Numbered from the stretch's first letter, positions 33,006 through 45,814 are shown. The stretch: DNA of 64,000 nt from Blastocystis hominis (GCF_000151665.1 NW_013171838.1:199001-263000), one strand, 5' to 3'. The notes: generated by a model from the sequence alone, not told the origin. A program made the numbers and translations.

Positions 33006-34474
33006 ATGCAAGCAACAACCGTATTCAAAGTGGCGAAGACACTCTCTTGTCATTGCTGGAACAAGGATCGGACACGTTGGGTCTACTTCATATCTTTCTT
33101 ATTTTCGTAGAAGTCGCTCTTGCGACTCGAAATGATAATACGATACAAATCTACACGAATTGCACGTCTTCCAAGTTCGAAGATTGGAAATTAATTCACA
33201 CATTAACGGGGGTACTCGATTTTGTAATGTATCTCTGTAGCACGACTTGCCGATTACTGCTTTGGACTGGGATCCGAATTATAACCGCATTTTATCTTGC
33301 TCCGAAGATTGCAATGCGTATGTGTGGAACTTGGAGGACGGAAAGTGGATGCCTACTCTGGTATTGTTGAAAATCAAGCGAGCGGCTCTCTGCTGCAAGT
33401 GGTCACCGGATGGGAAAGCGTTTGCTGTCGGTTCCAGCGAGCGCAAGTGTATGCCGATTCGTTTGCTTTTTTAGCAATAGTGCGCATCTGCACTTTCAAC
33501 ACTTACGAGAATTTGTGGGTGAATCCAAGCGGACTGCACGCGAAGCTAGAGAAAGAAACGGAGGAATCGGGAACGGAAACGCCCACCATATCGAATAAAG
33601 CGAAGGGCAGCATCTTCTGCGTTTGTTGGGATCGCACAGGCCAGCTGTTATGCCGTGGCTCGTTGGACGGTTCGATGAGCATTGTGAGCACGTACTACGA
33701 TCCCACACAGCCGTATGCATGCAGGAGTGACGGGATCATGCGTAGGATTCAAGACTGTCCGTTCGATATCACTTCGAAGGATCTGTTTGGATATGTTTTC
33801 GGAGACAAGTGCGACGTCGTGGAGGCGATTGCGGTGAATCTATCCAACACAGCGATCGCTTACGCAGGTATCCAGCATCCTTCGCAGCGCATTGAATGTA
33901 GATCGAAGCAGCAACGTGTATGTTCTGGAATTCACAGGCCACATGATGAGCAAGCGAGTAGCCAATCAGAAGGGAGTGCGTGATGAATAGACGATTTCCT
34001 GCCCATGCCTGCCATTCACAAGTCTTCTGTTCGTTCGGGACGATGTAATGGTGGCCGGAGGATTCGATTCCGATCTCCACGTGCTCGCAAAGCAAGCAGG
34101 CGAATGGTAAGTGCGTGGAGAGCGGAGTGAAGCAAAGGAAGTATGTGGGTGTCGCGGATTTGAGCGCTTCGGACGCGAGCGGATCGTCGCGCATGTCGAG
34201 CTCGTTCCAAGAGCGAATTCGAGTAGAATTCGATTCGATTCGGAATGGTCAATAGATGCTCCAATCGAACACGAATCGCGGTTCGTTGCGGAACTCCACG
34301 AGCATGGATCAGGGAAGCACAAGTTCAGGTCCGCATCGCAATATGATTTTGGAAATCCGGGAGAAGTCGCGAGAATCGAATCAGCAGAAAGTGAAGGAGA
34401 TTTCAACGTGTGGATTGGACGGTCGAATTGTGATTTGGAACATGGACTTGATTCTAACCAAAATGAATGTGTGA
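33006..34474 (+). CDS. ARPC1: Arp2/3 complex subunit ARPC1 (p41)
   Basis: WD40 protein opened by MQATTVFKVAKTLSCHCWNK after two short introns (near 33082 and 33212). The diagnostic stretch ITALDWDPNYNRILSCSEDC, NAYVWNLEDGKWMPTLVLLK, IKRAALCCKWSPDGKAFAVG follows ARPC1 closely. Later blades (KGSIFCVCWDRTGQLLCRGS; VVEAIAVNLSNTAIAYAG) lead to the end EISTCGLDGRIVIWNMDLIL with TGA 34472-34474. ARPC1 forms part of the Arp2/3 actin-nucleating machine. The middle (33900-34400) is broken by several small introns I did not place exactly. The gene is divergent from UTP18, about 140 bp between starts. Confidence 0.9.
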
Positions 34475-34659
34475 TTCCTTGTTGAGTTTCAACAAATGTG
34501 AGGATATGAGTGTTCAAACTCCTTTTCCTTTTGTTCTATATGATGAAAAGATAGTCTCCAATTGATTCTGGAAGCAAATTCAAACCCACAATTAATCTAC
34601 ACTCGATTCCTAATAATCTTTCACATAAGACTACACCACTCCCCTTCTTTCTTTTCCAA

Positions 34660-34667
34660 CAAACACT
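34660..34667 (-). terminator. TGTTTGTT 3'-processing element (TRIP4)
   Basis: Perfect minus-strand element, four bases after the last coding T at 34672. Confidence 0.8.
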
Positions 34668-34671
34668 CCAA

Positions 34672-36039
34672 TAATACATCTCCGTATCCAACCCCTCGTC
34701 CTTCTTCCAATTCTTCGATATATGCATGTTCTTCTTCCCGTCCTTCACGCGCACCTCGCTCAGCTTCAGTCCTCTCTGCAGCTTTTTCGATATCAACTAC
34801 CCATTTACCTCCCTTCCCTCGCTACCCACTTCGTACACTTCGTTCGCCTTTCCCTCCAGCGTCGAATTGTGGTACACGTGCTCCGTCGACACCACTCGCC
34901 CCTTCTGCGGTTTCGCCGTTTCCCCGTTTCTCTGCGGACCCAAATAATAGCCCGACGTGTTGGCGCTCTGCACGGGCGTTTCCTCCACTTCTGCCGCCGC
35001 TTTTCGCTTCGGCTGCTCCACTACGGATCACTCCCAGATTCTGCCGTGACCGCGTCGCTCGTCGACCACCACTCTTCTCCCCGCGAAATCGAACGAGATC
35101 GCGATTGGCTGCTACGAATCACCAAGAACCGCGGGAATCCACCTGCGATCGCTGCTGGTACACCATTTTGTAGGCGTCTCCCGCGGTTTTCTTGCCGGTC
35201 CAGCGGTCATTGAGGTCGAAATAATCCTGCTGATCGTCGAACACTTGCGAGCGCGCCGTGTTCTCGCGGTCGTATTGGAGGAGCCGGTTCTACTTGGAAT
35301 GGAGATAACCGCGGGGAACCTTGTTTTCGATGGCTTTGCGAAGCGATTCGTCGGTTTGCGCGTTGTGTGTGGATCGGTAATGTTTGCTGAATGCGCCGCA
35401 GTAGGTGCAGACTTCGAGTTCTTCCTCGGTGCAGATGATATTTCCGCATTCTGTGCAGTTGAAGAGCACGGGGTGGATGGTGCCCATGCAATGACATTTC
35501 GGCTTGGCTGGGAATGAAGAGCGCAGTGAACGGTACGGATCACATCTGATTGGGTGGCAGAGGAGAATGCGGCGGGGGGAGCAGAGGGATCGAGCTTCTT
35601 GGGAGGTGGAGAGGGCTTTGTCTGGGACGCGGCTTTCTTTGGAGGTTCTGTTGGGGTCTTTGGCTTGGGCTGTAGGGTGAAAAAATAGATAACGAAGTGA
35701 TACAGATTGCTTTTCCTTGTTGGGAGGGGGACTTTGCGAATCCTTCTTTGGATTGACTGCCGTCGTCCGTTCCTCTTCTGCAACGTACTATGAAATCACA
35801 AATTTTCAAGTTATTTCTCACTTGGCCTCGTGATTTGAGGATTTCGGTAGCAATGTTGTTTGCAACAGTATCGTTACCGATAATGTCTTTTAGGACCGCT
35901 CGAATATCGTTTACATCCTGAAAAGACAGAATATAGCTGCCTCATCAAAACCTAACAATCCTTACTTTGTCATATCATCCACGTTCTCAGGACCCACAAT
36001 GTCCGAGAGTTCGAGCATCAACATTTGACGGATCGCCAT
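34672..36039 (-). CDS. TRIP4: TRIP4/ASC-1-like zinc-finger protein; stop made by poly(A)
   Basis: Starts MAIRQMLMLELSDIVGPENV; a helical N-terminal region continues with DIRAVLKDIIGNDTVANNIA. After a Pro/Lys-rich linker comes the C2HC5 zinc finger (CHCMGTIHPVLFNCTECGNI, CTYCGAFSKHY). A 30-nt intron then brings KNRLLQYDRENTARSQVFDD and QQDYFDLN, the signature of TRIP4 (NKLLEFDRTS..DDxxDYF), then QQPIAISFDFAGRRV. The human ASCH domain is absent, as in Rqt4-like proteins. The family works in the ASC-1/RQT complex that splits stalled ribosomes. The last frame ...EMYY-T runs into the 3' element without a genomic stop. The first intron is unresolved. Confidence 0.88.
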
Positions 36040-36054
36040 GACGATGATTAAGTG

Positions 36055-36062
36055 AACAAACA
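36055..36062 (-). terminator. TGTTTGTT 3'-processing element (TAF6)
   Basis: Perfect minus-strand element 15 nt before the TRIP4 start codon. Cleavage falls after the T of genomic TGA (36067). Confidence 0.78.
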
Positions 36063-36064
36063 CA

Positions 36065-37593
36065 TCAAATCACATAGTCACAAACATCCCACGTCCCTTC
36101 CCAATGATGATAGCACATCGGAATCAACGCCTCCGTAAACATCAATTCCCTCGGCGCCATCAACTTCTTCATCGTTTCCTCCGCTTCATTCATCACTTCT
36201 TCGCACTGCCGACCCACTTCCAATCGCCTCTGCACGCTTTCTCCCACGATCCCCATCGCTTCCTACACTCGAGTTTCCACGTTTCCCCCACAGTCAGCGC
36301 GAAGATGCACCGATACGTCTGCACTTCCGCGGTTATCGACTTCCTTTTCGCGAGAACCGCCTCCAGATTCGCGTTGAGTTCCCGCGCGATCGGAAGCAAC
36401 ATGCGCTCAATCATCGCATCCCCCATCCGCGAAACGCCTATCCTTGAGTTTCTACGTTTCCACGAACAGACGAGAACGCCGAAGACGCTGGGAATCGTGG
36501 AATTCGGCGTGTGGAGAACGCGATTCAGCGTGACCAACACTTGATTCTGCAGTTTGGGGTACGTTACACTGTATCTAGTTCCCCAGTTTCCACGATTTAC
36601 GTACTGGCGAATCAGCTCGGCGAGGACGATGGCGGCACGTGCGCGTAACTCCCAGTGGTCTTCCGCGGGGGAGAAGGTGAGCGTTTTTCCGAGAGCGCAG
36701 GTGAGAATGCAGGGAACGAGGATGTGGAGCTGAGTGGAAAAGGAGAAACAAGGGAAACGTAGCTGACGATGTGGAGATGGCGGTTGAGGAGCAGACTGTG
36801 GATGAGCTGGATGATGTACCGGAGGTAGGCGACCATGCGGACGGGCTTCTGCTGTATGATCTTTTGCGTCTGTTGAGGAGAGAGAAAGAAAAATAAAGTA
36901 CGGTGGATTGCACCCAATCGACGAGATACGGGCAGATTTGGTTGAGACCTTCGTCGGTTTGGAGCTGGTGGAACACCTCCGTGTTCTCCTCCTCCGAGCT
37001 GTAGAGACGGCTCTTGATCTTCTTGAGGTAGAGCTCGCATTCGAAGGAGAGAGAATGGATGGATTGGCTCAGAAGCTGGACATCGGGAGAGTCATCGGAG
37101 TCGTCGTCGTCTTCTCCCACTAGGAAGTAGATGCATCCCAGAAGAATTCGTACTCTCTTTCCGATATTGGATTTGATTGCCTTCCACGACGAACCAATTG
37201 ACTTTAAACGAGGTTTCCATGGGAAGCTCCGGAACTTCAGATTCGATGATGTGATTCACGGAGACGATTTTGGAATCATTCGATTTGTCAGATAGCAGCA
37301 TGAACGACCTTTGCATCTCGGACCTTCGATTTTTATATCCCAATATTTTCTAGATCGCATTGATCCTCCTTTCCATACATCAAAATTATAAATATACAGC
37401 ATCTTTTCGATATCGCCAGCTGTGAGCTTGGTTCGTCTGCAATGTTCCATATACATTTTTGCTTCCTACAAATCGGCAATTCATGGCAAGAACCGACCTG
37501 CAGGATGAACTGTATCTCCTTCTGCAGAATCAGCTCCAGTCGCTTCCTCGCCTTGATGGAGAGATTCTTCTCAGCGTAGGCCTCGGTATTCAT
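36065..37593 (-). CDS. TAF6: TAF6, TFIID/SAGA histone-fold subunit
   Basis: MNTEAYAEKNLSIKARKRLE opens a histone fold completed after a 32-nt intron by EAKMYMEHCRRTKLTAGDIE. The linker VNHIIESEVPELPMETSFKV matches the TAF6 N-terminal segment. The TAF6C HEAT region follows (KPVRMVAYLRYIIQLIHSLL; LVPCILTCALGKTLTFSP; DHWELRARAAAILAELIRQY; VLVTLNRVLHTPNSTIPSVF). TAF6 pairs with TAF9 in TFIID. The C-terminus reads CYHHWEGTWDVCDYVI with TGA, but the poly(A) site is predicted after the T, giving UAA either way. Short introns at 36740, 36890, 37120 and 37350 are placed to within a few bases. Confidence 0.9.
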
Positions 37594-37620
37594 GAACTTC
37601 GCTGCCGACCAAAGGTATTT

Positions 37621-37628
37621 AACAAACA
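37621..37628 (-). terminator. TGTTTGTT 3'-processing element (prolyl-tRNA synthetase)
   Basis: Perfect minus-strand element; the preceding TAA is 10 bases upstream and the next gene's ATG is 28 bases downstream. Confidence 0.75.
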
Positions 37629-37638
37629 AGCGCCATGC

Positions 37639-39497
<1,859 letters not shown>

Positions 39498-39762
39498 GAC
39501 GAGAACGGAAAGAAAGCGAAAATAAAGTGAGGAGTAGGGAAAACCGTTTCAAAACCATCGTTTCAAAATTGGCAGTGGACCGTTTTCTGAAGTGCAAAAT
39601 GCATCATTTAGCTCAGAATACCCGCTGCAACTCCGTAAAGACTCTCTACCTTTCTCGCAACTACTAAGAATCGACAGGAATGGGTGGATACATAGTAGAG
39701 TTTTGTTCATTTTACACGATGTCGCATGTTGATAGAGGCTACGAACTAAAAATCCTATTTCT

Positions 39763-40762
39763 ATGATAGCGCAGCTTTCGGGCGTTTTGGCTGTCTATGC
39801 TGTAGCAAGGAGAGCGTATTTGCATCATTCGTTGTCGTATGGAGGCGCGATGACTGCCTTCTTCGTGGGAAGTATCCATACACTTGCAGGATGGAGATAT
39901 GCCGTCCTGCTGATATTTTTCTTCCTCACAAGGTTTGCATTTGTGTTGTTCTTATAACTCAGTACAAAACTCACCAAACTTTGGTCAAATATAAAGAAAC
40001 AAAAGGAAGATAAGTATACCTACGGGGGCGAGAGAGAGGCTAAGCAAGTCATTGCAAACAGTTTGGTCCCGACGCTTATCTGTTCGTATATTCTATTCTC
40101 TCGCTTGGGGCTAATTCAAATTTCTGCAGAAAGACTGCGTTTTCTGGAAGGTAGGTGTGTGTGTGCTATTTGTAACGTTTGGGTGCGTTGTTTCTTCCCA
40201 CAGTGGCTTCCTATTACTGTGAATGCTGCGCAGACACTTGGGGAAGTGAGGTGGGTATCGTTTCTTCAACTCCCTATCTCCTTTTAATGCCGTGGAAGCC
40301 TGTTCCTGCAGGCACCAATGGAGGAATCAGCATTTTGGGTCTTTTCGCGGCGATTCTAGCAGGCTTCTCCATGACCATTCTGTACTTCTTTCTTCAGCTT
40401 CCTTCCTCCATGGTAGCTTTTTTCTTCTCTGCTTCGTTCTGATTAGATGTCTCTGAGCGAGATTCTTGCCATGTGTCTGTTCTCCAGCATCCTTGGAACG
40501 TTCGTTGATTCTTTTTTGGGAAGTATTTTGGAAGAATCCTGGTGGTGCTCCAGCAAGAAGCGCGTTCTGTCAAGCTTCTCGAGCAAGGATAGCTGTTGTC
40601 GTGTCGCTTTAAAGGACGGAAAGCGAGTGGCTGGACATGTTCCTGATCATTGTGGGTTGGTGTGTGGACACGCGGTTTGCAGCGGGAATGAGGTCAACTT
40701 GCTGAGTTCGTCGATCATCTCGCTCTGTGTGTTCTTTTACAAGGGTTCTATAGTTTGGGGTT
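39763..40762 (+). CDS. TMEM19: TMEM19/DUF92 family membrane protein; stop made by poly(A)
   Basis: MIAQLSGVLAVYAVARRAYL begins a polytopic protein. After a 30-nt intron comes KLTKLWSNIKKQKEDKYTYG. After a longer intron (about 50 nt, near 40152-40202) comes the family core ASYYCECCADTWGSEVGIVS, then PVPAGTNGGISILGLFAAIL. FVDSFLGSILEESWWC and NEVNLLSSSIISLCVFFYKG are the last TMEM19 landmarks. The frame ends IVWG-T, four bases before TGTTTGTG; human TMEM19 also ends near AAWGFW. Plant and cyanobacterial relatives (VTE6, VTE5-like) are phytyl-phosphate kinases, so a prenol-phosphate role is possible. Confidence 0.85.
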
Positions 40763-40766
40763 TCGC

Positions 40767-40774
40767 TGTTTGTG
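40767..40774 (+). terminator. TGTTTGTG 3'-processing element (TMEM19)
   Basis: One-base variant of the consensus at the exact four-base distance from the last coding T (40762). Confidence 0.65.
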
Positions 40775-40810
40775 AAATACACGATTGTTTTATCGGTTCA
40801 TTTCTCAATC

Positions 40811-42226
40811 ATGAGGAAGCGGTCGTCTAGTTGTAATGCAAGAATAGCATTGTTATTGTTGATTACACGCGTTTTGACGTATATATGTGGCATTGTTGGA
40901 ATCTGTATGCTTTTCATTAAAAACAAGAGAATCGAAATGATCCAATCGTACATTATATAGGAGAAGCGTACTTTGTAGATATAATGAGAGAATTAGAGAA
41001 TGGGAGAGAGAAGGCGTGGCTCAGCTTGAAAATGTTACATTTCAGATATCGTATAGAAACATATCAAAAGAATATGATTTGGTAACGGAAGGCTTTGGAG
41101 AATACTATCCTTTTCGTGATAGCTGTGACAAAATGTCGGATCCGGGGTGTCTAGCAAGCACGGTGTGCTATTATTCTGCTTCTGTACCGATTTTGTATGA
41201 TCAAGACAGTGTGGTTTTGATTTCCTCTGTTGACGGCTCTCCCGTTTTTAACGCAACGGTTCATTTCCAAGATACGATTTACCTCAACAAGAAGGAAATC
41301 AGCTGTAGTGGCGGCAACACGTTTCAATTCCTATTTCTGTTTCAGTTCCAGGGATGTCTGCACGAATGCGTGCTCTCAACACTACGGCGAGTGGGATACG
41401 TCGAACAACCATTGCAAGATTCATATGTACCTTTCTTCGATCAATCTCCGCATTTATTACGACAACAACACGGAGTCCTTCCAACCGGACGACCCTCCGT
41501 ACATCTCTCCGACCCTTTTCACCTAGACACGCGTCATGGCTGCCATCGAACTCCAATTTTGGCTGCGAGCCCTTCTCCTCCGCCTCCTCTAACCTCTACT
41601 ACTACCGTGACGCTTCGCCCTGGCCGCCATTCTCCTACTCCCCGACGCCGTCGCCCCATCTCTCCGTCTCCATCCGCCATTACCAAGATCCCTTCATCGT
41701 TGCTGCTTCCATCACCAACGGATGCAGCGCAGCCACCGAATCCGCAGCCAGCTGCTTCGGACGCTCCATCGAGGAAGATCGGCTCATCGCTCTCGTTCTC
41801 ATCGCCATCGGCGTCGTGGGGCTCACCGCGGGAATCACGGTGCGTCTGGAGGTGTGGGATGAGGGGTAGATGGTCTGTGTGGAGCGGAGGCTACGTCGGA
41901 ATCTGCGCCGTGTTCCGTCGTGGATGTTCCCGTTTTCGTTTTCGATGGCGATGGAGGGCAGTGTGGAGTGTGGGGATGTAGAGAATGAGTGAGGAGTAGG
42001 GAATGACGAGGCGGAGGAGCTGAAGGGGCGGAAAGGGAGAGCGAACGACATGTCGAGCGAATGGAGGAAGGAAACGACGGATAACCTGGAAACGGGAGGA
42101 TCGATGATGAATCTGCTGGAAGACGCGCCGATGATCACGATGGAGCTCAACGAGTCGGAATCCATTTTGAGTAGCAGCAACTACAATTTGCGTCCAGAGT
42201 TCGAAGGGGATGCGACGGGAATCTGA
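40811..42226 (+). CDS. Glycosylated-type membrane protein with two TM segments, unknown
   Basis: Starts MRKRSSSCNARIALLLLITR with an N-terminal membrane anchor. Introns of 31, 31, 28 and 30 nt join a Cys-rich, NxS/T-rich lumenal part (DSCDKMSDPGCLASTVCYYS; DVCTNACSQHYGEWDTSNNH; CSAATESAASCFG). A second helix follows (RLIALVLIAIGVVGLTAGI), then a cytosolic tail (NEAEELKGRKGR-like, MITMELNESESILSSSNYNL) ending in TGA 42224-42226. Cysteine spacing suggests disulfides. The neighbour on the minus strand (42521-43374) has a similar build. I do not recognise a family; a sorting or surface receptor is a guess. Confidence 0.55.
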
Positions 42227-42248
42227 GTGAATAGTTTGTACTATGGCT

Positions 42249-42256
42249 TGTTTGTT
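42249..42256 (+). terminator. TGTTTGTT 3'-processing element
   Basis: Perfect element 22 nt after the TGA of the membrane protein gene; it lies in the first copy of the triplicated unit. Confidence 0.65.
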
Positions 42257-42477
42257 TTTTAATTGGAGGAAAGTAAATAGAGAAGAAAAAGGAGCAATCA
42301 ACAAATGAATGCTTTTCTATCATATATATATAGCCAATTGGTATGTACTGTGTCTTATTTTAATTGAAAGAAAGTAAATAGAGAAGAAAAAGGAGCAATC
42401 AACAAATGAATGCTTTTCTATTCTATCATATATATTTAGCCAGATAAATTGTACTATGTCTTGTACTTTTAATTGGA

Positions 42478-42485
42478 AACAAACA
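42478..42485 (-). terminator. TGTTTGTT 3'-processing element (minus gene)
   Basis: Perfect minus-strand element, 35 nt after the TAA at 42523-42521. Confidence 0.65.
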
Positions 42486-42520
42486 GAACAAAAAGAAACA
42501 ACCAAAACAAAAGAATGCTT

Positions 42521-43374
42521 TTACTGCGACTTGTCCTGCTTGAACTTCGAGTACAGACCAGCCGTGTCTTCGCCGTAATCGATCGTGGCCACCGCATAGA
42601 CCGTCGCTGCGCCCAGAAGAACCAGGATGATCACCACCACCAAGATGATGTTCCGATCCACGATCTGATTCTCAGTGAGCACCGATTCTAAAATAAAAGC
42701 GAAAGAAAAATGACGTACTGTCATCAGAGAAGGCGTAGAGAACCAGAACCTTATTCTCTTCGGTAGTAGCGAAAATCTGCTCGCTCATGGTGGAGTTGTG
42801 GTGATAAGGACGGTAGATGACCGTGCGATTCTCGAATATCACGTCCGTGATGTTCTGAATATAAAACAGAAGCTTAAAACCAACAGAAATCAAGGTGTAT
42901 CCGGAAGGGCAATAGGCCTTATTCTCGTTAAAGCAAATCTTGTCGACTCCATTCTGGCGCTTTCCGTAGGCATGCATCACAGGGAACATCGAATCAACAT
43001 CGGTGAGATTCATCATATAGTCCACAGGCACTGCGATAAAGATAAGCAAAAATCAATACCTGTATCAATATCGACTTCTTCGATATAAATAACGTTGAAA
43101 TCAGAAAAGAGGTCTACAGCAGGAGTGATGCACTCTTCTGGATAAGCCGCGCCAACTAAAAGGCTGTCCAGATACTGAGGGAAGGAAGATGCGCGACAAG
43201 CCCATTCATTCTCAGCAGAGAACTTAATAAGCTCCGATGTAGTATCATAGGAAATTAGAATATTCTATACTTTGTTAGAAACAATGCTCAATCCAAAAGA
43301 GCACAAACAACCAAACTTACGGATGAAACAAGAACGCAGAATATGGAAAGGAGAATTGGCTTTAAGAACTTCAT
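42521..43374 (-). CDS. Type I single-pass membrane protein, unknown
   Basis: Signal peptide MKFLKPILLSIFCVLVSS, then a 56-nt intron (long for this genome). The lumenal region has paired cysteines and NxS/T sites (ENEWACRASSFPQYLDSLLV; YPEECITPAVDLFSDFNVIY; NLTDVDSMFPVMHAYGKRQN; CFNENKAYCPSGYTLISNIT). Introns of 29-31 nt interrupt it. One transmembrane helix (NIILVVVIILVLLGAATVYA) and a short tail (YGEDTAGLYSKFKQDKSQ) with TAA follow. It converges with the similar gene at 40811-42226. Unrecognised; perhaps an endosomal or surface glycoprotein. Confidence 0.65.
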
Positions 43375-43610
43375 TAGAGAAAACTATGTACCCAAGATCA
43401 CCGGCAAGTACGAAATAGGTAGCGGTTTGTGTATTCATCCTGAAAGTCCAAAAACCGGGACTATTTCTTGGTTCTACGTTTTGAAATTATGAATTTCTGG
43501 CTGTTCTTCGGTGATATAAAGTGGAGCACTGAAAGGATCTCGCACTAGACTGCAGAATATTCAAAACGAAGAGGAAAAGGTGAAGATCAGCTTTGTTTTT
43601 AAAAGTATTT

Positions 43611-43618
43611 AACAAACA
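43611..43618 (-). terminator. TGTTTGTT 3'-processing element (acidic orphan)
   Basis: Perfect minus-strand element four bases after T 43623; in DNA it is followed directly by TAA in frame. Confidence 0.7.
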
Positions 43619-43622
43619 AGCC

Positions 43623-44667
43623 ACTTCGACTCTGGCGCTGGACTAGAATTTGTAAATATCGGACGGTCAACCAACAAATCGTAGAAGCGCTCATCGATAT
43701 TCCAGGTTGTTTCCCAGTGCAATGAAGAGAACTAATCGCATACGAACCAAAGGATATGAATTCCATAGACACCAAGTACATCAACAACACCTCGGGAGGC
43801 ATTGCAGGGTTCAGAATCTCCCCCAGCTGCTTGACAAGATCGTTGTTCACATCGAATTGAAGTAGTTCTTCCTCTGCAACTTCACGGTCCGCATTCGCTG
43901 CTTCTGCATTTTCTTCTTCCCCGCTGTGCTCCGATTCTTCGCTCATTTCATTCTCGTCGTGGACAGAATATTCATCACTAAAGTCTCCCGTAATAGGAAG
44001 GTCGCTGCTGCTCGACTCGCTGACCGATGGCTCTTCGATGGTCTCTTCAATCACAGATTCAAATCCGTAGTATCCGGAGGGTTCGCCCGGTCCCTTGTGC
44101 GCAAATGAGAGTTTGGCCAACGTCACTACAATGAATATAGCAACAAAAACGCTTACTCATACTGTCCCAGTCGTCTCCGCAGTAGATAGCATAATCGATC
44201 GTGCTCCACTTCCCATTCTGCTTCCTAAGCCATAAACCGAATCCTATCAAACAATACAGGATATCGAGATGGCGCAGAAAACTCATGCTGATATTTACAT
44301 TTAAATTGTTTGGAGAAACTAAAACGAAACTCGCCTCCACAGAATAGAAGTCTGTGAGACTGATGCTGGAAAGCTTTGAAACGCGAACGGACTGTGCGAG
44401 TTTATTCATGATCTCTAGAGCATTTCTATTATCGGGTGCAAATAAATTATAGTTAAAGATACGCGAGTTCGAAACTAGCTTTTTCCTAGACATAAAGTGC
44501 CCATATTACTCTTACTGGATATTTCTCTTTTGAATAAGCAGATTTGCGGTAGAAATAAGATCTTTAAGGATAATGCGCTCGTCGACCTTCTTATCGAACT
44601 GCGAAAGTATATCTTCGATTGCAGTTTCCAAGTGCTTTCTTTCAGACTCCTCGAAAAATGTGCTCAT
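43623..44667 (-). CDS. Unknown protein with acidic middle; poly(A)-made stop likely
   Basis: ATG 44667-44665 gives MSTFFEESERKHLETAIEDI; a 30-nt intron (44494-44523 region) joins KKLVSNSRIFNYNLFAPDN. The model continues DILYCLIGFGLWLRKQNGKW, a 31-nt intron, and an acidic Ser/Glu-rich stretch (DLPITGDFSDEYSVHDENEM). It ends with helical NNDLVKQLGEILNPAMPPEV and HWETTWNIDERFYDLLVDRP. Taking a 41-nt final intron, the frame ends PESK-T four bases before the element, so poly(A) would supply the stop; without that intron the frame differs. No family recognised. Confidence 0.5.
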
Positions 44668-44738
44668 TGATTTCTTTGAAGTGAATATTCAAAACGGAAA
44701 AAAGGATTTTCGATTTGGCTCATAAAAAAAAGAATCCT

Positions 44739-45804
44739 ATGCAGCAATTACGATTGAAAATTAACAAAAATATCATCATCTCAAACAAAGATGTTTTCTG
44801 GAAAAAGCTAATCCAAATGAAGAAAGATGGAAAGCAATTTCTTCAGGTGCAGAAATGAGTGCCTCTTCACGATTAGGTGATATCTGATTTTGATTATACC
44901 TTGTCCACTTTCTACAAGGAAGGTACTCAGCGAAATCCTTCTTGTCATGGGATTCTCGAGCAGTGCCAACTATTTTCGGAAGATTACCACAAAGCAACGC
45001 GCGCTCTTCAGCAGGAGTATTATCCTATCGAAATTGATCCAACGTATCTTATTCTTTAAGGTCAGAAACGTAGTATTGACCCCACAGTCAAGGCAGAGAA
45101 GATGCAAGAATGGTGGTCCAAAGCCCATGAGTTGTTAATCGGTTTGGGCTTGAAGCGCTCGGATATCGTCAACGCAGTAGCCCAAAGCGACATTCGGATC
45201 CGCGACGATTCGGTCGAGCTAATCAACTACTGTCGCGAGAATCAAATTCCCTTTTTGCTCTTCTCTGCGGGTCTTGGCGACGTTCTCGCAGTAGTGTCAA
45301 TGCGTGGTTCTCATTAGGAAGTGATGCGTCAGAAGTGCCACGTCCCCGTGGGTCGCGAGTATTCGGTGGAAATCGTGTCAAACAAAATGGTGTTCGATGA
45401 GAACGACAAACTGGTCGGTTTCGAGGGCGAAACGATCAACTCCACGAACAAAAACATGTATCGACGGTCGTACGCGAATCGGCAGAGAAGCCGGGATAAT
45501 ATCATTCTGATCGGAGATAACATCGGAGACATTCACATGTCTGATGGCGTGATGTATCAGAATCAGATCTCGGTGGGGTTGCTGAATGATAAGTGGGAGT
45601 GGAGGGTTTGTTTCATGTAGAGTGGAGGAACGAATGGAGACCTACAAGCAGACATTTGACTTGGTGATTTGCAATGACTCGGATTTGGGCTTTGTATTGG
45701 AGCTCGTGAAATACATTGTCGAGGAAGATAATTTTCCATCACTGAAGGAAGAGGAGGATCAAGCGGAGGAGGATTATATAGTGGTGCCGCCTAGTCTTGG
45801 ATGA
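44739..45804 (+). CDS. NT5C3: Cytosolic 5'-nucleotidase III (UMPH-1 type)
   Basis: MQQLRLKINKNIIISNKDVF starts the protein. A 30-nt intron precedes the HAD motif VISDFDYTLSTF (nucleophile DxDxT/S). Further landmarks are YPIEIDPT (after removal of a 30-nt intron), EKMQEWWSKAHELL, NQIPFLLFSAGLGDVL (HAD motif II Ser), EIVSNKMVFDENDKLVGFEG and NIILIGDNIGDIHMSDGV (motif IV acidic residues). The enzyme dephosphorylates pyrimidine nucleoside monophosphates. The tail EEEDQAEEDYIVVPPSLG ends at TGA 45802-45804. The predicted poly(A) site lies after the T, so the mRNA stop would be UAA. Start is 72 bp from a divergent gene. Confidence 0.93.
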
Positions 45805-45806
45805 TC

Positions 45807-45814
45807 TGTTTGTT
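45807..45814 (+). terminator. TGTTTGTT 3'-processing element (NT5C3)
   Basis: Perfect element; cleavage four bases upstream falls inside the genomic TGA. Confidence 0.78.

Larger units (their letters stand above)
42227..42515 (+). repeat. Triplicated 3'-flank unit between convergent genes
   Basis: A unit of about 110-120 bp beginning near TTGTACTATG and containing TTAATTG, GAGCAATCAACAAATGAATG and CTTTTCTAT occurs twice nearly intact (from about 42235 and 42340). A third diverged copy from about 42449 runs into the minus-strand gene's 3' end. The first copy carries TGTTTGTT; in the third the complementary strand carries the element. Confidence 0.8.
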
